A stretch of DNA of 64,000 nt from assembly GCA_015179025.1 (NCBI GenBank), contig WHUX01000200.1:30805-94804 (forward strand). Reading direction: 5' to 3'. Within the stretch, counting starts at the first letter, position 1, and the number at the start of each line of letters is the position of its first letter. The notes beneath the pieces are model-generated. The model ran no database searches. It was not told the origin of the DNA and was given only the letters and a program-made list of their open reading frames with translations. This document shows positions 54,312 through 64,000 of this stretch, piece by piece. The translations under genes were made by a program, and so were the position numbers. This DNA is from Terfezia claveryi. Lineage: Eukaryota > Ascomycota > Pezizomycetes > Pezizales > Pezizaceae.

Positions 54312-55837
54312 AAGATCTTCTGAGTGATCACCCATGGTACTAGGCAGGCATGTGAGGTCGATAATCACTCTACAAGAAATAGGGCAGCCATTAATGACAT
54401 TAAGAAAGTAGGAGGTTTTTAGCTTGTAGGTTGGTATAGAGTTTTTACTAACAGAGGTCTGGTCAATAAATACTATTTTTAAAGTACCACAATCTATGAG
54501 AGGTGATATAACTACTATTTTATTATTGAACTTGATAGTTATAGGTTCAATAAAGTGCTCACCAAACAGGTAAGACTTATCAATAGATATAAATGTAGGC
54601 AAAGAAAATACAGACAAAAATAAATGACCTAGAGCAGGTCCCTTGCTAGTATCAGTGACTAGATAAGGGACTCTCCTTTTCCCAACTCTTCCCTAGCTTT
54701 TTTGATCCAGGCTTTCCAGATAGTGTGAGCAGCTAGGGAGTGGTTTTTTTGGAGGGGACCTACTACAATAAAGTGGGCCCCTTTTCCACATACAATATGT
54801 AACCTATTAGTGTAGCAGTAGTCCCTTTCCTCCTGAGTTAGTTGAGGCCTTCCTGATGATAAGTCCATAGGGGTAGGCCCTCCTGCTACCAATGATGGGT
54901 GTACTAGTTTATTGGTAGAGGTAGGAGCCAGAACTATTTTGGTGGTATAGTATTACTGAGGCAGGGATTGTGGGAGATAGGGTGCTAGCCTAAACGAGGG
55001 GTAGTTGTGGAGCCAGAACATCTACTGTTCCACCTAGGAAGCCTAGTCAATCAATTCATCAAGGGTTTTGGCTTCCGGAAGGCTGACCATAGCCTACTGT
55101 ATTTCATCATTTAGCCCTTCCTAGAATTGATTTGGTTTAGACTAGTCATTCTATTGGACCTCTACCGCCAGTCTTGAGAATTCTGCCATATAAGTGAACA
55201 GATCTGTGTTTTTCTACTTGAGGGCTCAGAGGGCCCTACTGGTAGTGCCAATGGCATCAGGGTTCCCTAACACCTTATCTAGGATTATGAAAAGAACTAA
55301 GATATTGTTGAGCTTAATTCTAGTTACAAGGACGTATAGCTAGATCTGGTCACAAGCTTTCCCCTCTAGTAAGGTGAAAATGTATGCAAGTCGATGTTAT
55401 TTAGACGGGAATATGGCAGAGTTCTATTTTAGCTTATGATTGATTGCATTCTTTCAGGCTCATAGACGAACTCAGTTTTTATAAAACTTGTGGGGAGTCG
55501 GAATACTTTCGGTCTTATTACTCCTAGCTGCTATTGGTATTGTGAGGTTTCCTAAAGTATGGCTAAGGTTCATATGTTCGGGATTTGTCTGAGGGACTGT
55601 AATCTCTTCATTGGCAGATCTCAGCTTTCATTCAGCCATAGCTAGAGTATTACCGAGTTCAGCCCCAATAGTATCCCTAGCCTCAAAAATGTCGATAATT
55701 TCTTCATGATAGGCATTTATTTTGTTTGGGCCTAAAGGTATAGTAGATCTTCTCTAGGTCTGGAACCTGACAGTGGGTGGTGAGAGAGCTGCTCCTAACA
55801 TGACTGCATACTAGTTAGTCCAAAGGATCTAATATAG
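54312..55837 (-). pseudogene. B' protease start and Gag
   Basis: The minus strand gives, from right to left, Gag (coiled start EEIIDIFEA near 55700, capsid, linker MDLSSGRPQLTQEERDYCYT) with a damaged knuckle (LHIVCGKGAHFIVVGP). Then comes the canonical slippery heptamer G GGA AAA (54677-54683) and protease (LIDCGTLKIVFIDQTS). The protease frame joins 47792 once B-full is removed. Stops are numerous in the capsid part. Confidence 0.85.
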
Positions 55838-56365
55838 TATAATGTGGGCTTTGGGAACAAGGTAACTAATAGGTATGCTAGGGCAGTAGCAAGGGGGAAT
55901 CGCACATATAGAAGTGCTACATATATAATCTAAGGAAAGGCTAGGAGCAAGGCAAGAGTAGAGCTAGAGTAATATATATATAGGAACGCTACGTATGTGA
56001 CTAGGGAAAGGCTGGGATAGAGAATAAGGGTAAGAGGCAAGAGACATACAGAAGTAGTTGCTATGTATGTTATAAGGAGGCAGCTGTTGCTGCACAGTTG
56101 TTCACGGGACAAAGGGGAGTGTACAAAAAAGATACACTAGTGGAAGAGAAGTAAGGTCCTGTATTAAGTATGCAAGATATTGGATACGGATCCAATGAGA
56201 AGGCAAGAAAATGAAGATATATATACATACTTCCAGGTCAAGGCCGTAGAAGGAATAAGCTTCCCAAGATTCCTATCTCCAAAGCTAAAATAATAATCAC
56301 CTATCAACAACACCCGAACAAGCTTGTTCGAGTATCAAATTAAAACTAAGGATATAGTTGTGCCA
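55838..56365 (-). repeat. 5' LTR of B' (family B)
   Basis: This 528-bp LTR begins TATAATG and ends TGTGCCA on the plus strand (from TGTAACG...TGTGACA). It carries a hairpin word CACCCGAACAAGCTTGTTCG near 56309-56328. The ATATT duplication follows at 56366-56370. Confidence 0.86.
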
Positions 56366-56657
56366 ATATTATACTCAAAGTAGCTATATCATATTTGAAA
56401 AGCTGTTTTCTATGTCTCTCCTAAAGCAATCCATACTAGGTTGTATACCCTTTACAAATCCAATTTTAGGAACTATTTTACTTTAGAGAGCCTAGCTAAT
56501 GTATCTTAGATCAAAGGTAAAAGATACTGACTTTTAACTATTATCTCATTTAGGCTATAATAATGAATATATAACTATTAAAAGCTATCTGATTTCTTCA
56601 TTAATAGTATGAGAGCACCTACATGAAAGAAGTTATAGCAAATAAAGCTCTTGTTTA
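56366..56657 (-). pseudogene. B'' RT fragment (outermost element, right part)
   Basis: It continues the B'' RT from 11355: codons for SYFEYNI, then the fingers region with LADVSKAK-like and NSYPLPLI-like residues. It ends abruptly at FB2. The Gag and protease of B'' are not found to the right of FB2. Confidence 0.8.
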
Positions 56658-56929
56658 GTATTTACTACAAAGCAATTTTTCCTTACACCACCTTACTAAA
56701 ACTTATACTGGTGAGTTAGTTTTTTACAACTGCCTAAACTGGTGAGGTAGTTATTAACTTCTTATAGAAAACTTGGACTATTTTAAGTTGGCAATGATTA
56801 CTCAGTAAGGCTATTTTTGCTCTAGTTGAATTTTGGCCAAGAACATAGTTTTCTTCTATTCATGGCCTATATATATTGTTTTAATATTATATCTCTATCC
56901 ATATATTATGGAATTGTCTCTATTTGTTA

Positions 56930-57150
56930 CAGATTCTTTAGTTATTATAGATTGCTTCTTATTATAGAATTTTCTCAACTTATCATGAATTTCTTAAATA
57001 TTATAGATTTCTCAAGTATTATAGATTCCTCCTTATTACAGAATTTTTCCAAGTTATCATAGATTTCTTAGTTGTTATAGAATGCTTCTTATCATATAAT
57101 CCTATCAAGTTGTCATAGAATTCAACTTGTCATAGAATTCTCCTATTTTG
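56930..57150. repeat. FB2 left short-repeat block
   Basis: Imperfect repeats of TTATAGATTTCTTAG and TTGTCATAGAATTC words occur. Inverted counterparts (GAATTCCATGACAA, CAAGAAATCCATGACA) lie at 59520-59695, forming part of the FB2 arms. Confidence 0.65.
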
Positions 57151-57462
57151 TAATAGTTTCTTTATGCTATCTATCATTCCTAATTTTAACCTTATATATG
57201 AATACCTTTTGCTTCTGAAAATCCCATGACTCAATTACAACTTATAAAACAATGACATAAAAAATCCAAATGAATCTAATTCTAACTTCCTCCTTTTCTA
57301 ATTAATAAGATAAAAAATAATAGAAAACACAACTAAAAAAAAACACTACCAATAAGCCTACACTCTTTTTCCAAATATATAATACATGCCAAAATATAAT
57401 ACTACCAATAACTCTATCTTTTTTACTCTTCCCTCTCTACCTCCATCTAGCATATGTATAAA

Positions 57463-58330
57463 GGCAAGTTTTCCCTATGTCGACTTGCCAAGACTAATGC
57501 TGCTAGTTGAGTTTTACCTAACTCTCTAACTTAGTGAGTTGGCTAGACAACTCTCTAGAAAACTTGGGCTAGTGCCAAGTAGCCAATGAGTACTCGCCAA
57601 GCCTTTTGGTTATACAGAATAGACTAGAAGCCTATCTTCGTCACCTATATATACCTAGAAATTATACTTTCATTGCTTATACATATACATGGAAGTTATG
57701 CATTCGTTGCTTATATATATATATGGAAGTCATGCATTTGCAGCTTATATATATACATGAATATTATTTATTTATAACTTATATATATACATAAAATTTA
57801 TGCATTCACAGTATATATATATATATAGAAATTATGTATTCATGGCTTATATATATATATGAAATTTATACATTGGCATCTTACATACATACATGAAATT
57901 TATGCATTCGTGGCTTATATATATATATGAAATTCATGTATGCATAGTCCCTATAATGTTTATTTATGGCTTCTATATATATATATAAATCTGGTATTCA
58001 TAGCCTCTATATATACATGGATTTGATATATACTAGCTGCAAATATATGAACTCTATATATATATATAAGCTATGAATACATGATTTTTATATATATATA
58101 TAAGCTACAAATGCACGAATTCTATATATATATATAAGCCGTAAATGTATAAATTTTATATATACATAGGTGGCAAAACTAGGCTTCTAGCTTATTCCCT
58201 ATAACAAAGGGGCTTAATGAGTACTCATGAGTAGTTAACTAGTTAACATGAGTTGGCTTCCCATAGATTGCCATCGGCACAAGTCAGTATGAAGTAGGAA
58301 AAATAGTTGGCAAACTCACCTTGATTCAGG
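57463..58330. repeat. Inner inverted-repeat unit of FB2 (possible nested element)
   Basis: AAGGCAAGTTTTCC at 57463 and its approximate inverse (GGCAAACTCACCTT, near 58316-58329) enclose ATGAGTACTC and GAGTACTCAT words in inverse order. The arms are about 150-190 bp and quite diverged. No target duplication is clear. Confidence 0.45.
57640..58185. repeat. TA-rich minisatellite in FB2
   Basis: About 13 units of 35-45 bp have (TA)4-6 runs between words such as GAAATTTATGCATTCGTGGC. The second half (from about 58040) is inverted. The word GCATTCG next to TA runs is the same as in the FB1 array. Confidence 0.85.
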
Positions 58331-58733
58331 CTGATATGCATACTACCTTTATCTTGGTTCTTCTGTATTTACATGTTTAGTCCTATGTCAATCTGAATAA
58401 CATGAGTTATTCTCAAGCCTATAGACATATAAATTAGTTTCTGTAATTTTGTTTCTACCCTTATCAGATTATTCATTACCTCTATTCAAGTTAAAGCACA
58501 AAATATATGTAAAGCTCAATTAATAAAACATGTTTCATAATTTTCTTAAAGCTATAATATAGAATCTTATATTTGAGGTAATTATTCAATTACTTATTGT
58601 TCTTCTTCTTGTCATCTCCATTCTTCTGATTGTTCTGATTTTTTATTAAAAGATGAGAAAGATAATAATAACAAGGTTCTTGTTCTAATACTTCTTCTAA
58701 ACAATGATGAAGAAGTATCAGCTCTAATAAGAG

Positions 58734-59225
58734 TTGCTGGTACTAGTGCTAGTTCTGGTTCTGGTACTAGTATTTGTTCTAGTACTAGTTCTAGTTCTGG
58801 TACTTGTTCTATTACTTGTTCTAATACTATTGCTGGTTCTGGTTCTGGTACTAGTACTTGTTCTAGTACTAGTGCTGGTTTTGGTACTTGTACTAGTTCT
58901 AGTACTAGTGCTAGTACTTATACTCATACTTATTTTTGTACTTGTACTCATACTTGTACCAGTACTAGTGTTGGATTTGGTACTAGTTCTAGTGCTAGAT
59001 CTAGTCCTGGTTCTAGTGCTGGATCTAGCACTAGTTCTAGTACTAGTTCTTATACTAGTTTTAGTACTAGATCTAGTACTAGTTCTGGTACTATTTCTAG
59101 TACTGGTTCTGGTGCTAGTTCTAGTGCTAGTTCTAGTACTAGTTTTAGTACTAGTTCTAGTACTAGTTTTAGTACTAGAACTGGTACTTGTTCTTATACT
59201 TTTGCTAGTTCTAGTATTACTAGTA
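58734..59225. repeat. TCTAGTACTAGT-type minisatellite in FB2
   Basis: About 490 bp of six- and twelve-base units (AGTACTAGTTCT and variants) occur. The plus frame would encode alternating Leu-Val for over 150 codons and the minus frame Ser-Thr/Arg-Thr repeats. Because the period is a multiple of three, this is no evidence for a protein. Confidence 0.9.
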
Positions 59226-59279
59226 GTGGAAATAAAAATAGTATATGTATATGAGTTATATTATCTCTAGATAGTCTAT

Positions 59280-59945
59280 TCTCTTCTACTTGATTAGTGT
59301 ACACTCCGAGGTGAGTCGAGGTGAGTTTTACAACTATTTTTCTGACTCGGTACCGACTCGCACTGGCTACATTTCTAGTGAAGCCATCTCGTACCGACTC
59401 ACTGAGTACTCGGTGATTAACCGAGTCTTCAGCAAGAATTACTGACCAATATTTCACTGTGTACTTCGTTTCTGTTGTCACTAAATTATTCTCTTGGCAG
59501 AGAAATTTGCCTGAGTTAGCTTTAAACAATTCCATGACAAGTTGAATTCCATAACAACTTGAGAGAATTCCGTGACAACTATGGGACCGTGAGAAATGGC
59601 GACAATTCCATGACAGTGCAAGCAATCCATAATAGTGGAGGCAATCCGTGATATACAAGAAATCCATGACATACAAGAAATCAGTGACAGTGACGGTGTA
59701 CTAAGTTAAATTTGACCCGAATTATATACAGTATGTATACTCGTCTAGAGTCAGGCACCAGTACAAGTACTAGATCAATAACACTAAGGCTTGGCGAGTA
59801 CTCGTCGGCTACTCGGCGCTGGCCCGAGTAATCTAGAGTAGCAAATAACCGACTCACCAGTTAGAAGAGTAGAGAAAAACCAACTCGCAGGTGCGAGTCT
59901 TAGCAAAGCAGTTCTAGAAAAAATTGCTTCGTAGTGCATACTATA
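59280..59945. repeat. FB2 right arm with GAGTACTCG words
   Basis: Words such as GACTCACTGAGTACTCGGTGA (59396-59416) and GAGTACTCGTCGGCTACTCGG (near 59790) occur in a GC-richer setting, with inverted counterparts at 57490-57605 and 56705-56760. It ends in the outer terminal repeat. Confidence 0.6.
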
Positions 59946-61946
59946 CTTGATATTACAAACTTATATCTTTATAAAAAATTATTTTGTGTAGTAGGTTTTA
60001 CTCCCTACTAGGACTTACTAAAAGGTTGATTACTATTATATTAATCATATTAGTATTATTATGTCAATTTTCTATTCACTATCTATAACTTATTACTTAT
60101 AAAGAGTTTATACATATATGTTTATATATATATGCCTCTATAGACTTTTGAAAAGCATTTGTCATAAGAATTCTAATTCTTTTAATATTAGTCTATCCCT
60201 TAAGTATTTTTAGTATAGCACTATATTTATTATTTATATCTTATATAATTTCTCTATATACTTATTGGAACACAGTCTTTAGTATTATCAGCTTTATGCT
60301 GACCTATTGTTTCTATATTAATTTCATAATAGCTACTAACAACATACTTAGTATTTTAAGGTTAAATTAAACTGGCATTAAACTCAATAGTTTTTATATC
60401 CTTGATTAACTCTTCTTCTTCTAAAAATTCCTCTAGCCTGTAAGCCTATAGTAGTAGCTACTTAAGGATGGGGGACTATTGCCAGGGCCAGTTGAGGTGC
60501 AGCCACTTAGAGAGTAGCCACTTAGGGTGCAGCCACTTTGGGTCTAATTACTAGTAGCAGAGGTGCCTAGGAGGATAGATATAAGGAAGTGGATTACTCA
60601 TACCCTATAACTAACCCTTTCCCTTACAAATGTATTTCTTTTATATTTTCTTACTTAGCAAGCATCTCAAAACACATAATATTCTGTATGCTATCTGCTT
60701 TGCTAATATTTCATATGCTTTCATATATATAAGTCAAAGTTAAGACTTAACCTATTTTGTACCAGATTGTATTTAGAAGTACTATCTAGAAAGTCAGATG
60801 ATGCTGATCACAATCATACATAAGGGTCAGATGATAGTGCACTGCCTCAGCACTACTCCAGTACTGCCCCATTGGAAACACATATAGTCCTCTGAATTTC
60901 TCTTCAGTTGGATAGATAGTTAGAACTCAGAATATAGTTAAAGTATAATTAATATAGAAGTTCTACTGGTTAATCTTCTAAGTGCCTTTGGCACTCCTAT
61001 ACTACTTTACCTATTACAGTAATCTTATGATATTGGTAATAACTTTAATAGTAAGGATAAATAATAAACTATTACTAATCTACTTTGTAGTATACATTAC
61101 TAGCCTGAGATTATCTAATTAGATTAGATCCTTATCTAATTTAATCTGATCTTCTAGTCCCCTTAATAACACTTTATATTTTTTTAACCTCAGAACTTGA
61201 TTCTTACCTAACTAGGAAGGCCTGATCAACCTTATGTAATCAACAAAGTTTCTACCAATAAGAGTAAAAAGTAGAGCTAGTATAAGTCTGCAGCATAAAG
61301 TATAGTAGTACAAAGTCTGACAGTCAGTAGTAAAACTATCCTCCAAATAGCAACAGCAAGACTATTCAATAAATAGCAACTAGTAAAAGCTTACAAATAG
61401 TAGCAAAGAACATAAGAAGGCAACAATAACTGTATTTAACTGGCAAATACAAAGAAAATAACAAACTCCCTAATTTGGTAACTCTGAGACCTAGAAACTG
61501 CCTCAGAAGTCCAATAAGGGTATGGATTATAGGAATAAGTCCTATCAACATCTAAACTCCAGAGAGTATCCTAGCCCCACTCTCTACCTAGCCTAAAGAA
61601 AAATTGGGAATTTTCCCAATAAGCAGAATAAGGAAAGTTTCTGTACCTCTCCCTTCAAAAAGAATACAAGTATCTAGCAGTCCAACCTCTATCCTTCCAC
61701 TCAACATTCTTCCCAACATTAAGTAAAAACCCTGCTCCTACAACAATCTTATCAACAAAAGTAACCCTTTTTCACTTCAATCTCCTCTCTCCCTTACTAT
61801 AGTTAACCTTAGTATCAGAAGCAACAGAAAGAGGATAACAAGCAAGTTGAAAAGAAGTAGATCCTTTCTCATCAGGATCCACCTTAAAGAAAGCAGGAAT
61901 AGAAGAAATAGAGTCTAAGGAATTAGTAGTATAATACCTAATAGAC
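59943..61946. other. AT-rich interval before element E, no gene seen
   Basis: I see no coding frame with recognisable motifs. Short direct repeats GTGCAGCCACTTAGGG occur near 60505-60545. The 5' LTR of element E may lie here (for example somewhere in 61180-61760), but without its partner LTR its limits cannot be set. The short frame on the minus strand at 61366-61551 has no known features. Confidence 0.4.
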
Positions 61947-64000
61947 ATGGAGACTCCTAAACAGAAAAGTACTAGTGTAATAGAAGGAGGAGCTAGAGCT
62001 AAGAAAGGTAGGAGAAAGGCAATGACAAGTGAGGAGCTAGAAGCACACAAGGCCAAGTTAGTCAATACCCTTAAAAAGAAAGTTCCAACTGGGAAAGATA
62101 TTCAGAAAAGGAAATGGAAACAAGGGAAATAGTTATTGGGCCTAATTCATCAATACCTAAAGTGAGGATTGTAATACCTCCTGCAACAAAAGCCTTTTGG
62201 ATAAGAATGAGTTATCATGGTACTAAAGATATCACAGGTATTTATATACTTAACAATAAATAACATGTTATCAAAAAGGAAAAAGGAACTATTAGCTGAA
62301 GCAGTAGAAAAGTCATAATTTTTCAACAGAAGGACCAATTTGACAAGTCAGTTCAAATAGACTTTCAACTCTCATCTACTTCAAAAGGAGTATGGCCTTA
62401 CCCAACCTATAACCCATATAAAGGAGTTCCATAGCTAGTATTAAACTGGCCTTTCCTAACATAGTATATGCTTATGGTAACTTGTATGATCTAGAAACTC
62501 CAGAAATAGTGCCTCTAATAACAGAACTTATAGAAACTCATGAAGAGATAGGAAGGAAACTATTTAGAGCTGGAGGCAAGGGTAAGGGGAAAAGTGTGCA
62601 GTATGAAGAAGAAGATGATAGAGATTATGAAATAGATATAGAGGAAATATCTGAAAAGACATACTACCACACCTAAAGATAAGAAAAAGCTAGCATACAT
62701 CAAAAAGAGTAAGACTCCTAGTAAGAAGTCTAGTAGGAGCTCTAGTAGTGCAGCTGGAGGTGGAAGTGAGGACGTAGGATCTGGATCTGAGGGTAATAAG
62801 TTAGATAATGGTTCTGGTGATGACAGAAAAAAAGGTCAACTAGAGAACCTAGCCCTCACCACTTGGAATAGTCTAAAAAGACTAGTCAAAAGATACCCTC
62901 ACAACAGATTAGCAAATCTCTAGTTAAAAAGGCAAACAAACTTGCAAAGATTCCCAATCCCCTAATGATTGATGGAGTATCAGAGAAATGGAGGGATCAA
63001 ACTACCTTTGACAATTATGTGCAACAGTTGCAGAAGTGGGTAGAGTATCAGGGATGGATATAGCAAGTTGGGAAAGCCTGGATAGAGCAAGTTTTATGTT
63101 TGAAAAGAGTGCTCAGACTTGTATAACTAGTATTGCTCTAAAAAGCTAATATTGAGGATAGGAATTTCCATGAATTTATGTTAAAACTGAGAGGTAAACT
63201 CATCTCTACAGTAGCACCTGAAGTCTGTGGAAACAATATCTGTCACACCATCAGAGACCAGAAGTTACTGTCATGCAGTATGCATAGAACCTAGAAGAGT
63301 TTAAAATTAAGTGCAAGGATCTAAATGGAAAAGATATGATAAGTGATCATGCACTAAAAATGAAACTAGTAGATGGACTAGTACCCCTCTTAGGGCTAAA
63401 GTCAAAGGGTTAATATCATATGAGTCAACCTTTGAGGAAATATTGAACAAAATTGCAGTTCAGAAGATGTGCTAAAACAAGAGACCAAATCCTTGCAACA
63501 GCACCAAAAGAAGGCTGATAAGCAATGGGGCCTGGTAAACCTATGGAATGGACTAAGTCTGAATTTAAATTACCTGATAAGGTGGCCAGGAATGCAGCTA
63601 AAGTTGCTGGCAAGAAGGGTGGATCAGGAGACTCTATGGCAACTTCCCTAATGCTAGAAAGGATAAAACTAAATATACACCTTATACAGAACAAGAGAAG
63701 AAAAGGGAAGAAGCTGCAAGGACAGGGTCCTGCTATCACTGTAGTTAGAAGAGTCACAGTTCTAGAGACTACCCTAACAAGAAGGTATCTTTAGCTTACC
63801 AATATATGGGATCTAGACCAGGAGCCAGAAAATTCCCTCCTTACTAGCTTTTAGGCCTAATACTGCATGGCACCCACAAAAGGTAAAAACAGTTTATCAG
63901 GAGATTGATATTAAATAATAAGAGTCAGCTGTACTCCAGATTATGAGGAACCCTAATGATACAAGGAAGTTCTTAGTGTTAGAAAGCCATAGAACTTCTA
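61947..64000 (+). pseudogene. Gag region of element E, cut by window end
   Basis: The plus strand reads METPKQKSTSVIEGGARAKK at 61947, then basic and acidic low-complexity parts (KGKGKSVQYEEEDDRDYEID, 62482-62676). A capsid-like part follows (LAKIPNPLMIDGVSEKWRD; MLKLRGKLISTVAPEV; SYESTFEEILNKIAVQ). At 63731-63772 is a zinc knuckle CYHC-x4-H-x4-Y, a CCHC box whose last cysteine has become tyrosine and which contains a stop. The knuckle identifies it as a retrotransposon Gag; gypsy or copia cannot be decided. It has many stops and frameshifts. Confidence 0.65.
63731..63772 (+). other. Damaged CCHC zinc knuckle of element E Gag
   Basis: Codons TGC TAT CAC TGT ... CAC ... TAC give C-x2-C-x4-H-x4-Y. 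TGC to TAC is the CpA-to-TpA change on the other strand. It is followed by a PNKKVSLAYQYMGSRPGARK segment. Confidence 0.7.

Larger units (their letters stand above)
11356..56365 (-). mobile_element. Family B element B' (minus), 45 kb including nested insertions
   Basis: The LTRs at 11356-11932 (3') and 55838-56365 (5') point the same way and are flanked by the same 5 bp, ATATT (11351-11355 and 56366-56370). Removing the interval rejoins the B'' RT reading frame. The internal coding order on the minus strand (Gag, Pro, RT, RNase H, integrase, chromodomain) is complete once A-outer and B-full are removed, each also bounded by its own 5-bp duplication. The element's own sequence is roughly 6.2 kb. 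Confidence 0.88.
56658..59942. mobile_element. FB2, foldback element with nested inverted repeats
   Basis: The outer ends are inverted: ACTACAAAGCAATTTTT near 56664 and AAAAATTGCTTCGTAGT near 59919-59935. TA at 56656-56657 and 59941-59942 may be the target duplication. Farther in, ACTGGTGAGTTAG words and ATTATAGATTTCTTAG-type repeats (56900-57150) are inverted at 59520-59880. The centre holds a TA-rich minisatellite and a long 12-bp-type array. No transposase frame is seen. The exact ends are uncertain because both flanks are AT-rich. Confidence 0.6.

Noticed and set aside
58734..59270. 178-codon ORF encoding Leu-Val repeats, first thought a membrane protein
   Set aside because: It is the translation of a six/twelve-base tandem repeat. 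The opposite strand is open as well, and no non-repetitive domain is attached.
1..64000. Naming the species or a host gene
   Set aside because: Only repetitive elements are recognisable. The evidence supports a RIP-capable filamentous ascomycete at most.

Overview
The window looks like repeat-only DNA from a filamentous ascomycete (probably Pezizomycotina). I see no host gene, tRNA or rRNA. It consists almost entirely of LTR retrotransposons of the Ty3/gypsy group and non-autonomous inverted-repeat elements, inserted into one another. The fungal assignment rests on the chromodomain integrases, the AT-rich DNA and the type of damage. Most in-frame stops and lost motif residues fit C-to-T or G-to-A changes, mainly CpA to TpA (TGG to TAG, CAG to TAG, CAA to TAA, Cys TGC to Tyr TAC, LTR terminus TGTAAT to TATAAT). 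That is the pattern of repeat-induced point mutation (RIP). The species cannot be named from this sequence.

Three gypsy families are named here. Family A has 671-bp LTRs ending TGTAAT...ATTACA, one fused gag-pol frame, an unusual protease motif, a zinc-motif-rich linker between RNase H and integrase, a chromodomain, and a conserved reading frame on the opposite strand between the 5' LTR and gag. Family B is a chromovirus with LTRs starting TGTCACAAC and a likely -1 frameshift signal between gag and pro. Family C has LTRs with a 45-bp tandem array, a tRNA-type primer site, no chromodomain, and an extra ORF 3' of pol with its own TATA-like box. A fourth element (E) enters at the right edge.

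Layout: 1-6942 is a family A copy (A1, minus) cut by the window edge. 6943-10802 holds unassigned AT-rich DNA, the 3' end of another A copy (A2, plus), a 46-bp tandem repeat and a truncated A LTR (A3). From 10803 to about 56657 lies a Russian-doll nest. A broken family B reverse transcriptase (B'') is split at 11355/56366 by a 45-kb insertion. That insertion is a minus-strand family B element (B') with LTRs at 11356-11932 and 55838-56365 and target duplication ATATT. B' is itself split twice: by A-outer (13824-46073, duplication GGATG) and by B-full (47793-54311, duplication AAGAT). A-outer carries three insertions: the foldback element FB1 in its 3' LTR (13845-16460, TA), family C (19923-31623) and A-inner (33801-42759, CTATT). 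Family C carries a long-TIR element (25129-26910, TA). 56658-59942 is a second foldback element (FB2), 59943-61946 is unassigned AT-rich DNA, and 61947-64000 is the Gag region of element E.

No element looks fully functional. B-full is the best preserved and, from its position and state, among the youngest. The inferred order of insertion is B'' first, then B', then A-outer and B-full, then FB1, C and A-inner, and last the TIR element inside C. The items most worth a second look are the conserved opposite-strand ORF of family A, the -1 frameshift signal of family B, the accessory ORF of family C, the hairpin shared by B and C LTRs, and the foldback elements that carry related TA-rich minisatellites.
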